10,087 nt of DNA from Methanosarcinales archaeon (GTDB lineage: Archaea > Halobacteriota > Methanosarcinia > Methanotrichales > Methanotrichaceae). The first letter of the stretch is position 1. Every line of letters starts with the position of its first letter. The translations under genes were made by a program, and so were the position numbers. Shown here piece by piece: positions 7,089 to 10,087 of the stretch. The notes beneath the pieces are model-generated. The model made no database searches. It saw only the letters and a program-made list of their open reading frames with translations, and was not told the DNA's origin. The stretch covers positions 1-10,087 of the forward strand of contig JAAEEW010000238.1 of NCBI GenBank assembly GCA_013415595.1, in the 5' to 3' direction.

Positions 7089-7166
7089 TGATATCCGGTT
7101 GAGAGTAGTTATTTTTTTCGGTGGACCTCGAAGGATGTAAATAACTGGCAGGCGTAGTGGTTGAAT
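7089..7166. promoter_or_regulatory. Divergent promoter with mirrored AAATAACT elements
   Basis: Seventy-eight bases separate the KaiC-like and amylase start codons. AAATAACT occurs at 7139-7146 on the plus strand and at 7114-7107 on the minus strand, forming a perfect 8-base inverted repeat with 24 bases between. From the first A of the element to the A of the ATG is 28 bases (plus) and 26 bases (minus), the spacing expected when an archaeal TATA box drives a transcript beginning at or near the start codon. CGAA lies shortly upstream of each element and may belong to the BRE. Neither gene has a good Shine-Dalgarno site. Promoter function is inferred from position and symmetry. Confidence 0.65.
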
Positions 7167-7200
7167 ATGAGCGACATATCCCTGTGCTTTGAGGTCCACC
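7120..7200. repeat. 14-base imperfect inverted repeat spanning promoter and amylase start
   Basis: GGTGGACCTCGAAG at 7120-7133, between the two divergent TATA-like elements, is the reverse complement of CTTTGAGGTCCACC at 7187-7200 with one mismatch (13 of 14). The second arm encodes residues 7-11 of the amylase, within the conserved FEVHQ motif. The arms could be a pair of protein-binding sites, but the match may be chance because the right arm is constrained by coding. If the amylase transcript is leaderless, no RNA hairpin can form from both arms. Confidence 0.4.
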
Positions 7201-8654
7201 AGCCCATGAGGCTCAAGAAAGAATTTTTCTGGGATGGCTCGCCTCTGAAGAGGGTCTCCTCCGGCGACCTCTTCGATTTTTACTTTGATGATCCTGAGAA
7301 CCGCCGCATCTTCGAGAGGGTCTCCTCCAAGTGCTATCTGCCTGCCAATCAGACCATCCACCGGGAGCTGGAGAGGTTCAAAGAGTGCGAAAAACCTTTC
7401 AAAGTATCCTACAGCTTCTCCGGGGTGCTGATAGACCAGTGCCGGCGTTACCGGCCCGAGGTCCTGGACTCCTTCGTGAAGCTGGTGGACACGGGGATGG
7501 TGGAGGTCATGGAGCAGACCTACTACCACTCCCTGGCCAGCCTGTACGAGGACCGGGGGGAGTTCCTGGAGCAGGTGAAGATGCACCGGGAGCTGATGTG
7601 GGACGTATTTGCAGTCAAGCCGGTGACCTTCGAGAACACCGAGCTGATCTACGACGACCGCATCGCCCGCATGGTGGCCAAGATGGGGTACACCGGGATA
7701 TTCACCGAGGGGGTGGTGGCCAATCCCAACTATATCTACCGCCCCTCGGGCACCGATATCGCTCTCCTGCTTCGCAACTACCAGCTCACCGACGACGTGG
7801 GATTCAGGTTCTCCTCCCGCTGGTGGCCGGAGTACCCTCTGACCACGGAGAAGTACGCGGCCTGGCTCTCGGCCACCCCCGGCCAGTGCATCAACCTGTT
7901 TTGCGACTACGAGACCTTTGGGGAGCACCAGTGGATAGACACCGGAATATTCGACTTCCTCCGCCATCTCCCGGGAGACGTCCTGAAGCGGGAGAACCTG
8001 CGCTTCGTCACTCCCCGGGAGCTGGCCAGTATTCACCAGCCGGTGCGGGAGATCAGCGTGGACAGGACGGTCTCCTGGGCCGACCTGGAGAGGGACACCA
8101 GCTGCTGGCTGGGGAACGGGATGCAGTGGGCCTGCTATCTCTACCAGAAGCGGCTGGAGCCACTGGTAAAGGAGAGCGGTGACCGGGAGCTTCTGGACGT
8201 CTGGCGGCTGATGACCCTGAGCGACCACCTGTACTACATCTTCACCCACGGCGGGGGGCCGGGAGAGGTGCACAGCTACTTCAGCCCCTACGGCAACCCC
8301 TACGACGCCGCAGTCACCTACTTCAGCGCTCTTAGCGACCTGCACTTCCGGATCCGGGAGCGTCTGCACCTGGCAGACCAGCCCTTCGTCTTCTCCACCG
8401 GCCAGGACCGCTTCACCGGCGACCTGGCCTGGAGCCTGGAGGGATTGAGGATGAAGCTGGAGACGGTGGACCTCTCCTCCCTGGAGTACCACGCCAGAAA
8501 CGGAGACTATGCCGCCTGGGCCAGAGGAAGCCTGGGGGACCCGGCCCTGGCCGGGTTGCTGGAGCAGGTCGGGGACGCACAGGGCGAGGAGCTGAGGGCG
8601 GACTTGATGGGCAAGGTGGACTCTCACCTGCAGGGGGTGACGAGATTTGACTGA
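7167..8654 (+). CDS. GH57 alpha-amylase / alpha-glucan hydrolase
   Basis: Intracellular GH57 (TIM-barrel, retaining) enzyme acting on alpha-1,4-glucan. 495 aa from ATG 7167, close to the Methanocaldococcus-type GH57 amylases. Conserved regions are visible: HQP at 11-13; VEVMEQTYYHSL near 112-123; FENTELIYDD with E156 and E159, containing the family's nucleophile region; and DYETFGEHQW beginning at D247, which carries the general acid. No signal peptide is present, so it should work on internal glycogen. An in-frame TTG at 7161 would add two residues; ATG 7167 is preferred because it sits the right distance from the TATA-like element at 7139-7146 and continues directly into the family's opening motif. 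Its end overlaps the debranching gene, indicating one degradative operon. Transglycosylation (4-alpha-glucanotransferase) rather than hydrolysis is a possible activity. Confidence 0.92.
   Translation: MSDISLCFEVHQPMRLKKEFFWDGSPLKRVSSGDLFDFYFDDPENRRIFERVSSKCYLPANQTIHRELERFKECEKPFKVSYSFSGVLIDQCRRYRPEVLDSFVKLVDTGMVEVMEQTYYHSLASLYEDRGEFLEQVKMHRELMWDVFAVKPVTFENTELIYDDRIARMVAKMGYTGIFTEGVVANPNYIYRPSGTDIALLLRNYQLTDDVGFRFSSRWWPEYPLTTEKYAAWLSATPGQCINLFCDYETFGEHQWIDTGIFDFLRHLPGDVLKRENLRFVTPRELASIHQPVREISVDRTVSWADLERDTSCWLGNGMQWACYLYQKRLEPLVKESGDRELLDVWRLMTLSDHLYYIFTHGGGPGEVHSYFSPYGNPYDAAVTYFSALSDLHFRIRERLHLADQPFVFSTGQDRFTGDLAWSLEGLRMKLETVDLSSLEYHARNGDYAAWARGSLGDPALAGLLEQVGDAQGEELRADLMGKVDSHLQGVTRFD
8633..8640 (+). 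promoter_or_regulatory. Ribosome binding site for the debranching enzyme (TTG start)
   Basis: GGGGGTGA, within the last codons of the amylase gene, lies six bases before TTG at 8647-8649. It supports a start overlapping the amylase stop (8652-8654). A competing site, GGGAGG at 8685-8690, precedes ATG 8698 by seven bases, so start choice is not settled. Confidence 0.5.
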
Positions 8655-10087
8655 GCGAGGCACCATCCCGTCCCCGGGGTACGAGGGAGGATGCGGGATG
8701 GAGTGGCTGGTGGCCAACGGACTGGGAGGATATGCCTCCTCTACCGCGGTGGGCGCCAACACCAGGGCCTATCACGGCCTGCTGGTGTCGGCTGTGGACA
8801 CTCCGGCAGACCGAAGGCTGCTCCTCTCCTCCCTGGACGAGGAGGCGAAGGTCGGGGCTGATGGCAGGGAGAGCTTTCAGCTGGCCAACCACCAGTACCC
8901 GGGGGCCGTTTACCCCCGGGGGTATGCCCACCTGCAGGAGTTCGCCCAGGACCCTCTGCCCCGCTTCTCCTACCGGCTGGGGGAGGCGGAGGTGGAAAAG
9001 ACGGTATTCATGTTGCCGGGGGAGAACAGCACCCTGGTCCGCTACTGCCTGGGGGGTCAGGGGGAGATCGCCGTCCGGCCCCTGGTCCACTGCCGCAACT
9101 TTCATTCCGCCTCCCCCCTCCCCGGCTTCTCCCCGGAGCAGGTGGAAGGGGGGGTGAGGCTCCACTCGGAACTGTCGTTTTATATCCTCTCGGACCGGGC
9201 GAGCTACATGCCCGAGGAGCTCAGGTTCTACAACCTGGAGTACCAGGAGGAGCAAAGAAGGGGGCTGGCCTGGACCGAGGACTGCTACAGCCCCGGCTGT
9301 TTCCGGCTGAGCTGGAAGGGGGAGGAGAGCTTTGCCATCTTGGCCTCCACCACCCGGTCCTCCATGCCTGACGCCGCCGCCTGCTGGGAGTGCGAGCGGG
9401 AGAGGGCGTGGTCCCTCCAGGCGCCGGTCACTGGCCTGGCCCGGGCCGCCGACTCCTTCCTGGTCCGGCGGGGCCGCGGTCACAGCATAATCGCAGGCTA
9501 CCACTGGTTCAACGACTGGGGACGGGACGCCATGATCTCCCTTCCCGGCCTGCTCCTCTCCACCGGCCGCTTCCGGGAGGCCAGGGAGACGCTTTGCACC
9601 TTCGCCGGGGCCATGCAAGGCGGCATAGTGCCTAACGACCTGGGCGCCCGCTCCTACAACACCGTGGACGCCTCCCTGTGGTTCGTGCAGGCCTTCCACC
9701 AGTACTACCAGCTAACCGGGGACCGGGAGCTCTTGCAGGAGCTGTGGCCCTCTTTGAACAGCATCGTCCAGGCCTACACCCGGGGGACGTCGGTGGCCCG
9801 CATGGACCAGGACGGGCTGATCGTCTCCCAGGCGGGGATGACCTGGATGGACGCACGGGTGGACGGAGAGCCGGTGACCCCCCGGGCGGGCAAGTGCTGC
9901 GAGATCAACGCCCTGTGGTACGCCCTCCTCCGGGCCCTATCCCTCTATGCCCCGGAGCTGGGGGTGGAGTGGGACGACGAGCTGATGCACAGGGTGAAGA
10001 AGAGCTACCGCCGCTTCTGGAACGACGATGCTGGCTGCCTTTACGACGTCATCGATCCCCAGGACCCCTCGGTCAGGCCCAACCAGG
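8647..10087 (+). CDS. Glycogen-debranching enzyme (amylo-alpha-1,6-glucosidase, GH133), 3' end outside window
   Basis: Removes alpha-1,6 branches so that amylase or phosphorylase can continue along glycogen. The frame stays open from 8641 to the window edge, giving 480 codons; family members run to roughly 650 residues, so the last quarter is missing. The N-terminal GDE domain begins EWLVANGLGGYASSTAVGANTR and YHGLLV. The catalytic (alpha/alpha)6-type domain shows GYHWFNDWGRDAMISLPGL (DWGRD at 290-294), YNTVDASLWFVQA, TWMDA, the highly characteristic GKCCEINALWYALL, and RPNQ at the edge. Start: TTG 8647 has GGGGGTGA six bases upstream and supplies about 18 residues before EWL, similar to other family members; ATG 8698 (GGGAGG upstream) would start directly at MEWL. 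TTG is slightly preferred. The 8-base overlap with the amylase stop suggests translational coupling. Confidence 0.93.
   Translation, partial: MTERGTIPSPGYEGGCGMEWLVANGLGGYASSTAVGANTRAYHGLLVSAVDTPADRRLLLSSLDEEAKVGADGRESFQLANHQYPGAVYPRGYAHLQEFAQDPLPRFSYRLGEAEVEKTVFMLPGENSTLVRYCLGGQGEIAVRPLVHCRNFHSASPLPGFSPEQVEGGVRLHSELSFYILSDRASYMPEELRFYNLEYQEEQRRGLAWTEDCYSPGCFRLSWKGEESFAILASTTRSSMPDAAACWECERERAWSLQAPVTGLARAADSFLVRRGRGHSIIAGYHWFNDWGRDAMISLPGLLLSTGRFREARETLCTFAGAMQGGIVPNDLGARSYNTVDASLWFVQAFHQYYQLTGDRELLQELWPSLNSIVQAYTRGTSVARMDQDGLIVSQAGMTWMDARVDGEPVTPRAGKCCEINALWYALLRALSLYAPELGVEWDDELMHRVKKSYRRFWNDDAGCLYDVIDPQDPSVRPNQ

Noticed and set aside
7089..8762. Long in-frame minus-strand extension upstream of the KaiC-like ATG
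   Set aside because: It runs antisense through the GH57 amylase, has no KaiC-like content, and the TATA-like element points to ATG 7088.

Overview
The window reads as archaeal, most likely a high-GC methanogenic euryarchaeon. Methanothrix/Methanotrichaceae is my best guess, from overall protein character only. The signs are an AglB/STT3-type archaeal oligosaccharyltransferase, a KaiC-family ATPase, a Methanocaldococcus-type GH57 amylase, AT-rich TATA-like promoter islands in otherwise GC-rich DNA, and apparently leaderless genes. No tRNA, rRNA, insertion sequence or CRISPR array was seen.

Layout. (1) 1-2226, plus strand: an STT3/AglB membrane oligosaccharyltransferase whose extreme N-terminus looks broken or shifted. 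(2) 2227-2280: a short convergent intergenic region. (3) 2281-7088, minus strand, read from right to left: a KaiC-like ATPase, a eukaryotic-type (GT3-like) glycogen synthase, a GT4 glycosyltransferase/glycogen synthase-like protein, and a GalT-family hexose-1-phosphate uridylyltransferase that overlaps the end of the GT4 gene. (4) 7089-7166: a divergent promoter with mirrored identical TATA-like elements. (5) 7167 to the end, plus strand: a GH57 alpha-amylase followed by an overlapping GH133 glycogen-debranching enzyme cut by the window edge. Coding density is very high, and no gap between genes exceeds 120 bases.

Working together, everything from 2281 onward looks like a storage-polysaccharide (glycogen) locus. 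The minus arm builds polymer (two glucosyltransferases) and handles sugar-1-phosphate/UDP-sugars (GalT). The plus arm takes polymer apart (amylase, debranching enzyme). A KaiC-family ATPase is the first gene of the synthetic arm and shares a compact, symmetrical promoter with the degradative arm, which makes it a candidate regulator. The oligosaccharyltransferase is a convergent neighbour and probably a separate unit of protein N-glycosylation. The most notable observations are the divergent KaiC/glycogen architecture with its mirrored promoter, an apparent ATT start codon for galT, and the disrupted N-terminus of the STT3 gene.
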